Positions 34,852-43,790 of a DNA stretch of 64,000 nt are shown one piece after another. Position numbers and translations under genes: made by a program. Origin of the DNA: CALDTK01 sp045110575 (GTDB taxonomy: Bacteria > Bacteroidota > Bacteroidia > Chitinophagales > Saprospiraceae); NCBI GenBank assembly GCA_045110575.1, contig JBGCGF010000003.1, positions 124,001 through 188,000 on the forward strand. Direction: 5' to 3'. Below the pieces are notes generated by a model. It did not search any database. It worked only from the letters and a program-made list of their open reading frames with translations, and had not been told where the DNA came from. Numbering within the stretch: the first letter of the stretch is position 1; each line of letters starts with the position of its first letter.

Positions 34852-35766
34852 ATGCAAATTGTTCTAGATAAACTTACGCGCACTTTTGGCGCTCAACGTG
34901 CTGTTGATGAGGTTAGCTTCTCAGCAGGCGTCGGTATAACAGGATTTCTGGGCCCTAACGGAGCTGGGAAGTCTACGACGATGCGCATGATTACTGGCTT
35001 CTTGGAGCCAACGGCAGGAAGTATCCATATCGATGGCAAGCCTGCCTGGCCTACCAGTCCAGCGCAACGGTCTCTAATTGGTTACCTCCCCGAGCACAAT
35101 CCGCTTTACACGCAGATGTACATCAGGGAGTATCTAGGCTTTATCGCCGGTATTCACAAGCTCAAGCAGCCAAAACAAGCGATTGAGCGTGTGGTAGACC
35201 TTGTAGGTCTTGCTCCTGAAATCGGTAAGCAAATTGGAGCACTCTCCAAAGGATATCGCCAGCGCGTAGGACTTGCACAGGCCCTCATCCATGATCCACC
35301 CATCCTCATTTTAGATGAGCCGACGAGTGGATTAGATCCGAACCAGTTAAGCGAAATCCGTGAAGTGATTCGTCGAATGGGTGAGTCTAAAGTGGTTCTA
35401 CTGAGTACGCATATCATGCAAGAGGTACAAGCGCTTTGCCAGCGTGTACTCATTATTAATAAAGGAAAGCTTGTAGCCGACGATCCGATCGCTCGCCTGC
35501 AGAGCCGACTTGAAGGTGAAGTAATCGTTCATCTGACGTGTCAACGACCTGTGGTTGCATCAATGGTTAACGCGATTGACGGCATTGCGAAGTCAGTGAT
35601 TAACGGTAATCGAGCTCGACTTACGGTTAAGTCTGCCGCGGAAATTCGTCCAGCCTTGGCTCAACTGTGTATTGATCAAAATTGGGGGCTTCTTGAACTT
35701 CGTCAAGAGGAAACATCCGTAGAAGATGCCTTTCAGGCAATTACTCAACAACGTATTATCGCCTAA
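34852..35766 (+). CDS. gldA: Gliding-associated ABC transporter ATPase GldA
   Basis: A 304-residue ABC ATPase. Walker A is GFLGPNGAGKSTTMRMITGFL (about residues 31-51). The signature ALSKGYRQRVGLAQALIHDP precedes Walker B LILDEPTSGLDPNQL, and the H loop is STHIMQEV. The roughly 80-residue C-terminal extension is typical of GldA. It is followed directly by the gldF permease and gldG, the arrangement of the gliding-associated transporter of Bacteroidota. This is needed for gliding in Flavobacterium johnsoniae, though present in non-gliders too. Substrate is unknown. Confidence 0.94.
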   Translation: MQIVLDKLTRTFGAQRAVDEVSFSAGVGITGFLGPNGAGKSTTMRMITGFLEPTAGSIHIDGKPAWPTSPAQRSLIGYLPEHNPLYTQMYIREYLGFIAGIHKLKQPKQAIERVVDLVGLAPEIGKQIGALSKGYRQRVGLAQALIHDPPILILDEPTSGLDPNQLSEIREVIRRMGESKVVLLSTHIMQEVQALCQRVLIINKGKLVADDPIARLQSRLEGEVIVHLTCQRPVVASMVNAIDGIAKSVINGNRARLTVKSAAEIRPALAQLCIDQNWGLLELRQEETSVEDAFQAITQQRIIA

Positions 35767-35767
35767 T

Positions 35768-36499
35768 ATGGGAAGTGTGTTTCGTAAAGAACTACTCGGT
35801 TTTCTGAGTAGCCTCATAGGCTACCTATCTATCGGGGTATTCTTAGTCCTACTCGGCTTGGTGCTGTTTGTGTTTCCAGACACAAGCCTTCTGAGTTATA
35901 ATTTTGCAACGCTAGATCAGCTTTTTGAAATCGCTCCTTGGGTGTTTCTGATCTTGATTCCGGCAATCACCATGGGGGCACTCGCTGAAGAACGTCAGCA
36001 ACGCACCTTGGAATTACTACTCACTAAGCCACTTACCCCATTGCAAATCGTACTGGGTAAGTACTTCGCCTGTGTCTCGTTGAGTGCCTTTGCGATCCTG
36101 CCTACACTGATTTACTACTACACGGTATATGAACTGGGAAGCCCTAAAGGCAACCTCGACAGTGGAGCAATCATCGGCTCTTATTTAGGGTTGCTGTTCC
36201 TTGCTAGTATTTTTTGCTCGATCGGAATGTTCGCCTCATCGCTTTCGCAAAACCAAATTGTCGGCTTTCTCTTGGCTGCACTGCTGTGTTTCCTTGTGCA
36301 CTTTGGCTTTCAGTACCTGAGCAATCTTCCTGTTTTTGTAGGAAGCTTGGACAACCTCGTTCAGAAGCTTGGAATTGAATTCCACTATCGATCTATCAGT
36401 AGAGGTTTGATCCTTGTTCCTGATGTAATTTACTTCGTCACGGTAGCTGGATGGTTCCTTTTCACAACTACGCTCGTCCTCAAAAAACAGCGCACATGA
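35768..36499 (+). CDS. gldF: Gliding-associated ABC transporter permease GldF
   Basis: A 243-residue permease counted from ATG 35768, one base after the gldA stop. Six helices are visible. The conserved ABC-2 type block is PAITMGALAEERQQRTLELLLTKPLTPLQIVLGKYFA near residues 65-100. The end overlaps the gldG start by four bases (ATGA), indicating translational coupling. It forms the membrane channel of the GldAFG transporter. Confidence 0.94.
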   Translation: MGSVFRKELLGFLSSLIGYLSIGVFLVLLGLVLFVFPDTSLLSYNFATLDQLFEIAPWVFLILIPAITMGALAEERQQRTLELLLTKPLTPLQIVLGKYFACVSLSAFAILPTLIYYYTVYELGSPKGNLDSGAIIGSYLGLLFLASIFCSIGMFASSLSQNQIVGFLLAALLCFLVHFGFQYLSNLPVFVGSLDNLVQKLGIEFHYRSISRGLILVPDVIYFVTVAGWFLFTTTLVLKKQRT

Positions 36500-38190
36500 A
36501 AAAGGTAGATCTGTTACAATGGGTCATTATCACAGCGCTTCTGATCGTTGTGAACATGGTTGCGGGGTACATCGGTACACGCATTGACCTTACCGAAGAG
36601 CAGCGTTTCACCATGACGACTGCGACTGAGAATATCCTAGCTAAGGTTGAGGATCCAGTTTACGTAGAGGTCCTTCTCGAGGGAGATTTTCCTGCTGGTT
36701 TCAAGCGACTTCGTGATGAGGTTGAAGAGATGCTTCGTGATTTTTCTAGCATCAACGGCGAAATCGAGTACGGTTTTACTAACCCGAATGTGGGCTCTAA
36801 CGAAGAAGTGAGTCAGAATCGTAAATCACTTTCGGAAAGAGGGATTAACCCGATCAATTTCACTGTTCAAGAAACAGACGGAAGGTCAGATAGGTATCTC
36901 TACCCGTATGCGATTGTCCGTTATAAGAACGAGTCAGCGCTAGTGAATCTATTGGAAAACAATGTTCCTGGCCAGAGTCCGGACGTTGCCGTCAATAATT
37001 CAGTTAGCCTACTTGAATACAAGTTCGCTAATGCGGTTCAGAAGCTGCTGCGAACGAAGAGACCATTGATCGCTTATGTCGAAGGTCATGGCGAATTAAA
37101 CGAGTTGCAAACGCGAGACCTAAGTCTTGCTCTTTCGCCTTACTACAACATTGGGCGCCTGCAACTGGACACCATGCCTCCTTTTGGTCCTGAACAGATT
37201 GGAGCTCTTCTCATTGCTAAGCCGCAAGGAGGCTTTCGCGAACGTGAAAAGTTCTTACTTGATCAATACATCATGCGTGGAGGCCGTGTGATCTGGATGC
37301 TAGACCGTCTTCGGGTAAATCTCGATTCCTTGCAAGGAAGAGGAGCGTTCATCCCGAATGATTATTCTCTTAATCTGGACGATCAACTGTTTCGCTACGG
37401 TTTTCGGATCGAGCCTAATTTACTATTAGACATCCAATCGACGAAGGTCCCTATCGTGGTTGGTCAGGTAGGAAATGCAGCTCAGTTTGAACTTCGCCCG
37501 TGGCCATATCATGTTTTAGCAAATCCAAATCCGTCGCACCCCATTACGAAAAGCTTGCAGCCAGTTAACCTGTTCTTCCCAAGTGAAGTAGACACGACGG
37601 TTCGCACTAAAACACCTATTAGGCGACACATACTCCTTAGTTCAACTAAGAATGCATTGGTCCGTTTTTCTCCTGTCCGAGTCAACCTCGAGGATGCACG
37701 CTATGAGCCAGAAATGGATCGCTATAACAAGGGCCCGTTTCCGATAGCAGTATTGGCAGAAGGTCAATTCACATCACTCTATGAAAATAGGGTAGGGTCA
37801 GATTTTGCAAAATCCCTTGAAGATATCGGTGAGAACTTCCGTCCCAGTAGTGAGCAGACTCGAATGATCGTCATCGCGGATGGAGATATCGCTAAAAATC
37901 AAATTAACCCACAGCAAGGTGCATTTAAGCCACTAGGCTTAAACCCATACGAACAGTATGTTTTTGACAACAAGAGCTTCATGCTAAACTCACTAGAGTA
38001 CTTGTTTGATGAAAGTGGTGTGATCAGTGCTAGAAACCGTGAAGTGAAGCTTCGTCTACTTGATGGTGCACGTGCACGGGATGAAAAAGGCTTCTGGCAG
38101 GCACTCAATGTCGGCTTGCCGCTGTTCTTACTCGCACTTTTTGGATTCGGGTATAATTACCTTCGCCGTAGACGATACGAACGCTTATGA
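36496..38190 (+). CDS. gldG: Gliding-associated ABC transporter component GldG
   Basis: A 564-residue protein counted from ATG 36496 (MKKVDLLQWVIITALLIVV), which overlaps the gldF stop. It has an N-terminal helix, then RIDLTEEQRFTMTTATENILAKVEDPVYVEVLLEGDFPAGFKRLRDEVEEML, the typical GldG/DUF7088-type opening. A long extracytoplasmic domain includes RPLIAYVEGHGELNELQ. A C-terminal helix (ALNVGLPLFLLALFGFGYNYLRRRRYE) re-enters the membrane. It is the auxiliary subunit of the GldAFG transporter. Its last bases overlap the next gene by four (ATGA). Confidence 0.93.
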   Translation: MKKVDLLQWVIITALLIVVNMVAGYIGTRIDLTEEQRFTMTTATENILAKVEDPVYVEVLLEGDFPAGFKRLRDEVEEMLRDFSSINGEIEYGFTNPNVGSNEEVSQNRKSLSERGINPINFTVQETDGRSDRYLYPYAIVRYKNESALVNLLENNVPGQSPDVAVNNSVSLLEYKFANAVQKLLRTKRPLIAYVEGHGELNELQTRDLSLALSPYYNIGRLQLDTMPPFGPEQIGALLIAKPQGGFREREKFLLDQYIMRGGRVIWMLDRLRVNLDSLQGRGAFIPNDYSLNLDDQLFRYGFRIEPNLLLDIQSTKVPIVVGQVGNAAQFELRPWPYHVLANPNPSHPITKSLQPVNLFFPSEVDTTVRTKTPIRRHILLSSTKNALVRFSPVRVNLEDARYEPEMDRYNKGPFPIAVLAEGQFTSLYENRVGSDFAKSLEDIGENFRPSSEQTRMIVIADGDIAKNQINPQQGAFKPLGLNPYEQYVFDNKSFMLNSLEYLFDESGVISARNREVKLRLLDGARARDEKGFWQALNVGLPLFLLALFGFGYNYLRRRRYERL

Positions 38191-39185
38191 ATAAATCACT
38201 CCTCTGGCTAGTAGCCCTTCTGTTTGTGCTCCTCGGGCTTTTCTGGTTTTTGAGAAATCAAGAAACAGAGGTTAAGGCCTCGGCGTACCCTGACCGTGAG
38301 TTTGCTATCAAGGACGAAGCGTCTATTGACCGTGTATTCATAGCGGACCTTCGTGGGCGCACAATGAACCTCACTAAGCAGTCTAATGGCCTGTGGCTGA
38401 TTAACGATAGCGTTAAGGCTTCGGTGACGATCATGGACCAAGTGTTGAATACCCTTTCCAAGATTCGCATCGATCACATTCCACCTGAGACGATGAATAA
38501 GACGATTTTCGAATCCATGAAGACGACTGGAATCAAAATCGAAGCTTACGACAGTGAAAATCGAAAACTTAGAAGCTTGATATTGGGTCCAGCTACCCAC
38601 GATGAGCGAGCAAGTTTTATGATGGTGGAAGGGCAGAACCAGCCCTATGCGATGAAACTACCTGGACACACAGGAACGTTGCGGCCACTTTTCGATTTAC
38701 GTTCTGTTGAAGAATGGAGATCTAGGGATTGGATTGCGATAAAGTCAGAAGACATCCAATCTGTAGAAGTCAATTATCCTCGTCAAACGGGAAGTGGGTT
38801 CAGCATTCGGAGGGTCGGAGATACTTTGCAATTAAACGCTGAGAGCGAACTCGTTGCGATTTCTCAGAAGGCCCCAAGTCAGCGACTATTAGAAAGCTAC
38901 TTAGAGGGATTTGCCTACGTACCTCTATTGCGGAGAAAAGATGATTATGACAAAAAGGATAGCATCATGGCTATGGTCCCTTTTGTAGAACTCCGGATAA
39001 CGCAAAAGTCAGGAGATATAGAGGAACTTTCTATGGTGCCTGCTTTCGGACGGTTGAAGGACGGTTCCTTAGATCTTGAGGGAGTTTTCTCTAATTATTG
39101 GGTTATCCAGAAGCCTGGGCATCTGCAAACTGTTCAAGTACAGCAGATGAAGGAATGGTTACGTGATTACAGAAGTTTCTATTGA
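38187..39185 (+). CDS. DUF4340 domain membrane-anchored protein
   Basis: A 332-residue protein with one N-terminal helix (residues 5-24) and a long extracytoplasmic domain. DUF4340 text is visible: FAIKDEASIDRVFIADLRGRTMNLTKQSNGLWLINDSVKASVTIMDQVL, followed by a repeated strand pattern. It overlaps gldG by four bases and so is the fourth gene of the gld unit, where DUF4340 genes are often found. Role in the transporter is unknown. It may be a periplasmic partner of GldG. Confidence 0.87.
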   Translation: MNKSLLWLVALLFVLLGLFWFLRNQETEVKASAYPDREFAIKDEASIDRVFIADLRGRTMNLTKQSNGLWLINDSVKASVTIMDQVLNTLSKIRIDHIPPETMNKTIFESMKTTGIKIEAYDSENRKLRSLILGPATHDERASFMMVEGQNQPYAMKLPGHTGTLRPLFDLRSVEEWRSRDWIAIKSEDIQSVEVNYPRQTGSGFSIRRVGDTLQLNAESELVAISQKAPSQRLLESYLEGFAYVPLLRRKDDYDKKDSIMAMVPFVELRITQKSGDIEELSMVPAFGRLKDGSLDLEGVFSNYWVIQKPGHLQTVQVQQMKEWLRDYRSFY

Positions 39186-39245
39186 TCTTCAAGCGCCAAT
39201 CAGTTTAGAACCGCTAACACTCTTATCAGAAGCTTACGCCAAAAC

Positions 39246-40415
39246 ATGAAGCGACGAACTCTTTTTCTTACGAGCATTATTGCCGTAATAAGCATCTCGT
39301 CTTATGTCGTTTGGGGCTTTTACGGGCACCGGGAGATTAATCGCTTGGCTGTCTTTACGATGCCGAGTGAGTTAGCAGGTTTTTACAAGCGTAACCAGAT
39401 TTACGTTTCGACGCATGCCGTCGATCCCGACAAACGGCGATATGCAGCTTCTCTAGAAGGTCCTCGGCACTTCATTGACATGGAGAGATTTGGAGATGGA
39501 ACCGTAGATGCTTTACCTCTTGAATTCTGGGATTTCCATGATACGTTCACTGGGTTGTATTGCATTACAGCAAGTGATAGCCTTGAAGTAAGCTATAACG
39601 ACGGAGCGATCCGAGTTGGAGAGAAAGCCGTAGAGCTGAGAGAAAACGACTACAAGTACTGGTACAAAAAGCAAATCTTCCCAAGCTATCGTAAAGAGTT
39701 GACCACGCTAAATGTCTCTCTTCCTGGAGTGATTCGATCTGAGTATGAACCTTGTATCAGGTTTTCGGTATTCGATACCATGATGCAACATGGGGTGTTG
39801 CCTTACCACATGGAAGACATGCAGTCTTGGCTCACGACAGCATTCAAAAAGCGAGACACAAAGAGAATTCTGCAGCTTAGTGCTGAGATTGGTCATTACA
39901 TCGGTGACGCAACCGTCCCTTTGCATACGACAACCAACTACAACGGTCAAGAAACGGGGCAGCGAGGTATCCACGCTTTTTGGGAGAGCCGTATACCGGA
40001 GCTTTTCGCAGAAGCTGAGTTCGATATGCTTGTAGGAAAGGCTAATTACATCATTGACAAGCCAGCCTTTTTTAGAGGCCTAGTTCGTACTAGTCATGAG
40101 CATGTTGATTCCGTCTTGTTGATCGAGGCTGATCTTCGCCGTAAGCTCCCTGAAGCCGAGCAGGAATGTTACGAGGAGCGCCTTGGCCGTATCGTGCGTG
40201 TTCCGTGTACAGCTTTCACCCGAGCGTATTACAATCGACTAGACGGGATGGTCGAAGAACGGTTTAGGGTAGCGATAAACGCGGTAGGGTCTTCTTGGTA
40301 CACTGCTTGGGTCGATGCTGGACGTCCAGCTATGGATGGGGATCTAGCGATCAAGGTGCAGCCAAAAGATACTATTTACACCCGTAAGGAAGGGCTTAAC
40401 GGCAGAGAGCATTAA
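39246..40415 (+). CDS. Zinc-dependent phospholipase C / S1-P1 nuclease-like secreted protein
   Basis: A 389-residue protein with an N-terminal signal (residues 5-22) followed at once by WGFYGHREINRLAVFTMP, with Trp 23 and His 28. In the zinc phospholipase C and P1 nuclease superfamily the mature N-terminal Trp and early His bind zinc. Further candidate ligands are GPRHFIDMERFG, and the HxxxD-type AEIGHYIGDATVPLHTTTNYNGQ followed by HAFWESRIPELF. The overall fold assignment is good, while the substrate (phospholipid or nucleic acid) is open. A GTAA-loop variant of the dispersed motif ends on the base before the ATG (39232-39245). Confidence 0.8.
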   Translation: MKRRTLFLTSIIAVISISSYVVWGFYGHREINRLAVFTMPSELAGFYKRNQIYVSTHAVDPDKRRYAASLEGPRHFIDMERFGDGTVDALPLEFWDFHDTFTGLYCITASDSLEVSYNDGAIRVGEKAVELRENDYKYWYKKQIFPSYRKELTTLNVSLPGVIRSEYEPCIRFSVFDTMMQHGVLPYHMEDMQSWLTTAFKKRDTKRILQLSAEIGHYIGDATVPLHTTTNYNGQETGQRGIHAFWESRIPELFAEAEFDMLVGKANYIIDKPAFFRGLVRTSHEHVDSVLLIEADLRRKLPEAEQECYEERLGRIVRVPCTAFTRAYYNRLDGMVEERFRVAINAVGSSWYTAWVDAGRPAMDGDLAIKVQPKDTIYTRKEGLNGREH

Positions 40416-40417
40416 GC

Positions 40418-40852
40418 CTACGTGAGGTCGCCGTATTGCTCAAAGTGAGCCACTTCCATTGATTTTAAAAGCTCTTCCTCCTGCTTGGGATCCAATCGCT
40501 TGTGAAACCGAAGCAGGCTGTTAGGTGCATTCTCATTGAAGAGCTCTAGAACTAGTTTTCTGCGTTTTCGATCACCTCTCACAAAGGAGATTCGAATAGG
40601 GTTGTGGCTATAGCACGGTTGGTCGAATAGCCCTTGCACCCCATTGTTTGGAGGAGATAAAAATATTCTTAATTCATCAGCGTCTTTTGGTCGAAGAACA
40701 TCCTCATAGCCCTGCTCGTCAAGGAAAGCTTTTACCATCTCAAAGCTTGCTTGTAAAGTCGTCCCAAAAAAAGCAGTGTTATAGACCAGTCCGTTGCATT
40801 GGCCTCCAAAAAACTCAGAGCCTATCTGAGGGAAATCGTGTCGTATCGCCAT
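40418..40852 (-). CDS. Hypothetical protein, 144 residues
   Basis: A soluble protein without signal or membrane segments. Its N-terminus is MAIRHDFPQIGSEFFGGQC. It contains three cysteines. The middle part YNTAFFGTTLQASFEMVKAFLDEQGYEDVLRP looks helical. The C-terminal half has a beta-type segment (PIRISFVRGDRKRRKLVLELFNENAPNS) and a charged helix. The gene converges on the zinc phospholipase-like gene with a 2-base gap. I do not recognise the family. The frame, start codon and composition support a real gene. Confidence 0.65.
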   Translation of the reverse strand: MAIRHDFPQIGSEFFGGQCNGLVYNTAFFGTTLQASFEMVKAFLDEQGYEDVLRPKDADELRIFLSPPNNGVQGLFDQPCYSHNPIRISFVRGDRKRRKLVLELFNENAPNSLLRFHKRLDPKQEEELLKSMEVAHFEQYGDLT

Positions 40853-41021
40853 AGTGTTAACGGCAAAATAACCACAACTGTCGAGGTGTGTATGTACTCG
40901 TTTTCAGCGATACGCGTTATTGACCATGGGAACACTGAGAAACATCAGGACTTCCTTTGACATACAGGGGATTGTATGCCATGCCTTATTAGTACCTTGC
41001 CGCACGGAACACGCACAACAA

Positions 41022-42437
41022 ATGAATAGAATACTCTTGCTCCTGAGCCTTTTGGTTGGCTCCATGCAGCTAGCCTTTGCTACTTCTCAAGTTTCATTAA
41101 AGGTTACTAATCCAACTGAACGTCAGATTCGGATTAGCTACGAACTCGATCCTGTTACTGCAAAGCAACGGATTTTCCGAGTTAAGCTCAGAGAGGACAA
41201 CAGCGCATCTTTTGAACTCAGCTTACCTAACCGTACTGAGCTTCAGATGACTTACGGCAGTATTACGGTACCAATTTTCATTGGTCCAGATGACAAACTC
41301 GTCATTACACTTGACGGTCACGAAGGCATAGAATCTATCGGCTATAGTGGTGCAGCGGCAGCAGAGAATGAATTCCTTGCTCATTATACGAAGCGATTCC
41401 CTGTAGGCAAGCGCACAGAGCTTGGTGGTGGGTTCCTTCCTTTTTGGGTTGATCGTAGTGTTTTGGCGGAAGCTGCATCAGGCGATGTTGGAACATTCAT
41501 CAGCTACATTAACGGCTCAACTGACGAAAAGAATAACCTCATCGATTCTCACAAGGGGATCGACGCAGGCCTATTCAAGCGTTACAAGACGAAAGTCAAG
41601 TACCAGGCAGAGCTGCAAAAATTAGCCTTTCTAGTGTTTAACCAGCAGGTTATGACACCTTCTGAAATACGTTCTACTTCGCAACGGCTTTCATTGACAA
41701 GTATCAATAGCGCTAAGGAGAAGTCACTCCTTGAAAATGAAGATTTTAAAGAATACCTGAAGGCATATGCCCAGTATCTCACCCTTCCGAACAATGGAGG
41801 ACATGATGAAGTCAATGGAGATCTGTTATTCAAAGCAATTCGCTCAGATGTTGACCGCACGTGGCGTCACTATCTCCAAACAGAGTTAGTCGTCAATGCA
41901 TTCGACTACCTCGGAAATCCTGAGTTTGGACTAGATCACTATCCTGAAATGAAAAAGGATGGTGTCAGTCAGGTTTATCGTGATCGTATCGAAGGCGCCT
42001 ATGGCGAAGTCTTGAACCTTTCACCCGACTCAATGGCGCCAAACATTGGAATGTATTATGTTGATGGGCGACCAATCAGCTTGACTGACTTCAGTGGTAA
42101 AGTGGTGTACGTGAGTTTTTGGGCTTCCTGGTGCAAACCTTGTATCGCTGGATTCAAGAAGTATGATGGCGTTCGCAAGCAATTGGAGGACAAAGGCGTC
42201 GTATTGCTCAACGTAAGTATTGACGACGATGAGTTCGCTTGGAAGAAATCTGTTGCTGCTGTGAACCCAAGAGGTCAGAACACGCGTGCTACCAATGTGG
42301 ACGATGTGAAGCGTGCATATAACCTCGCTTCGATCCCGGCTTATTATATTGTCGACAAGCACGGCAAAATCGCTTTGCTACCTGAAGGTGCAAGTCGCAA
42401 TTTGAGCGCCGCATTTGACGAAATAATCCGACGGTGA
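41022..42437 (+). CDS. TlpA-like thioredoxin-domain secreted protein
   Basis: A 471-residue protein counted from ATG 41022 (MNRILLLLSLLVGSMQLAFA), a signal peptide. The longer frame from 40920 adds an unlikely leader. The N-terminal half is a beta-rich plus helical DUF-type region found in Bacteroidota TlpA relatives. The C-terminal thioredoxin domain starts near residue 340 (ISLTDFSGKVVYVSFWASWCKPCIAGFKKYD), with the active-site pair WCKPC. It then has the cis-Pro region SIPAYYIVDKHGKI. It is likely a periplasmic thiol reductase, possibly for c-type cytochromes or secreted proteins. Its stop overlaps the next start (GTGA). Confidence 0.9.
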   Translation: MNRILLLLSLLVGSMQLAFATSQVSLKVTNPTERQIRISYELDPVTAKQRIFRVKLREDNSASFELSLPNRTELQMTYGSITVPIFIGPDDKLVITLDGHEGIESIGYSGAAAAENEFLAHYTKRFPVGKRTELGGGFLPFWVDRSVLAEAASGDVGTFISYINGSTDEKNNLIDSHKGIDAGLFKRYKTKVKYQAELQKLAFLVFNQQVMTPSEIRSTSQRLSLTSINSAKEKSLLENEDFKEYLKAYAQYLTLPNNGGHDEVNGDLLFKAIRSDVDRTWRHYLQTELVVNAFDYLGNPEFGLDHYPEMKKDGVSQVYRDRIEGAYGEVLNLSPDSMAPNIGMYYVDGRPISLTDFSGKVVYVSFWASWCKPCIAGFKKYDGVRKQLEDKGVVLLNVSIDDDEFAWKKSVAAVNPRGQNTRATNVDDVKRAYNLASIPAYYIVDKHGKIALLPEGASRNLSAAFDEIIRR

Positions 42438-43525
42438 AAACAGTGAAATCGCCCAAAGTCCGCAAGGCATCAATACAAATTGCAGAGCCTTCTGGGCCAC
42501 TGTTTAAGATTCGTCAAGGTGGCCGTTACGGTTTCATCAATGCGAAGGGCGAAGTGGTTATTCAACCGCAATACCTAGATGCAGAGCCTTTTCAAGGAGA
42601 ATTTACGCGCGTCCGGTTTAACGATAAACTTGTTCCGCTTGATCGCCTTGGCCGTTTGCTCTTGCGCCATGTGTTCAACTTTGTGGGTCAATTCCATGAA
42701 GGCCTGTCGCGGGTGATGCTCGTGCACAAGTGGGGATACATCAATGAAGTCGGAGCCTTACTCGTGGAACCAATATTTGATGCGGCTGGTGACTTTTCTG
42801 AAGGATTAGCTTCCGTTTCTCAAGGTGGCCAATATGGATGTATCAACAGCGCCGGAGAATGGGCTGTCGAGCCAAGCTTCGATTTTGTAGGTCCATTTTC
42901 AGGTGGTTTGGCAGTAGCCAAAATTGAAGACAAATCTGGTTACATCAACGCTAAAGGCGATTGGGTTATCGACCCGCTTTTTGAAGAAGCTGGTGATTTT
43001 CAGAATGAAGTCGCTGTCATCTCAAGTGAAGGCCGTTGGGGTCTTATCGATCGACAAGGTGCAATTGTAATTACACCAACCTATCACCTCGAAGGTGAAC
43101 TCGCTGACGTGGTCTTTTCAGAAGGTCTTACGACGTGTATTATTGACGACCGTCTTGGTTACGTCGACGAGGCCGGCAAACTGGCTATCGCACCTGCTTA
43201 TCCAGATGGGTATGCGTTTTCAAATGACCTTGCTGCCGTACAGCGTGAAGGCCTTTGGGGCTTCATCAACAAGAAAGGAGCCTTCGCTATCGAACCACGA
43301 TACGACGAGGTCAGTTCCTTCTCAGAAGGTTACGCTGTCGTTAGACGTGGCGAATGGTGGAGCTACCTAGACACGAAGGGCGACGAATTAGACATTCCTC
43401 GTTACGATGTGCTCGGAGACTTTAAGAATGGTCTTGCTTGGGCTTCCCTCGGCGAATTATGGCGCTATGTAGACGCCAAAGGAAAAGAGGTATGGTCTGA
43501 AGAAATAGACGGCGTCACTAAATAA
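42434..43525 (+). CDS. WG-repeat protein
   Basis: A 363-residue protein with no signal, made almost wholly of WG beta repeats. The unit is about 23-45 residues with the pattern KWGYINEVGALLVEPIFDAAGDFSEGLA. Units start near residues 30, 75, 100, 125, 150, 170, 240, 270 and 300. Variants read RYGFINAKGEVVIQP, QYGCINSAGEWAVEP and LWGFINKKGAFAIEP. WG proteins are common in Bacteroidota and of uncertain role, probably binding scaffolds. GTG 42434 overlaps the stop of the TlpA-like gene, so the pair is coupled. It converges on the small gene at 43518 with an 8-base overlap. Confidence 0.93.
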   Translation: MKTVKSPKVRKASIQIAEPSGPLFKIRQGGRYGFINAKGEVVIQPQYLDAEPFQGEFTRVRFNDKLVPLDRLGRLLLRHVFNFVGQFHEGLSRVMLVHKWGYINEVGALLVEPIFDAAGDFSEGLASVSQGGQYGCINSAGEWAVEPSFDFVGPFSGGLAVAKIEDKSGYINAKGDWVIDPLFEEAGDFQNEVAVISSEGRWGLIDRQGAIVITPTYHLEGELADVVFSEGLTTCIIDDRLGYVDEAGKLAIAPAYPDGYAFSNDLAAVQREGLWGFINKKGAFAIEPRYDEVSSFSEGYAVVRRGEWWSYLDTKGDELDIPRYDVLGDFKNGLAWASLGELWRYVDAKGKEVWSEEIDGVTK

Positions 43526-43787
43526 GAGAAGGAAACTCATCCTCTTGTGAAGGCATAGCTGCATACCTCTTTCGTGCAGAAGACATTTCCATCAATGTGC
43601 GTTCCGCGTCTTGCAATAGGCCTAGGTCTAAAGCACGTTGTGCATCTTCAAGCTTTGCAATTCCCTCGCTGTCACGAAAGCGATAGGTTATCTCAACATC
43701 AACATCTTCTAGCTTCAACAGGAATCGCCCATGATGCATGAGTGTAATCTTGAGCTTTGGGTGTGGGATAGTGCCGACAATACGCAT
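43518..43787 (-). CDS. Small conserved protein of unknown function
   Basis: An 89-residue soluble protein. The N-terminus has beta-type segments (MRIVGTIPHPKLKITLMHHGRFLLKLEDVDVEITYRF) and the C-terminus an acidic helix (AKLEDAQRALDLGLLQDAERTLMEM). The layout resembles a small family common in Bacteroidota, but no function is known to me. It lies 3 bases after the DUF2520 gene on the same strand, so it is cotranscribed. It overlaps the convergent WG gene by 8 bases. Confidence 0.7.
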   Translation of the reverse strand: MRIVGTIPHPKLKITLMHHGRFLLKLEDVDVEITYRFRDSEGIAKLEDAQRALDLGLLQDAERTLMEMSSARKRYAAMPSQEDEFPSLI

Positions 43788-43790
43788 AGT

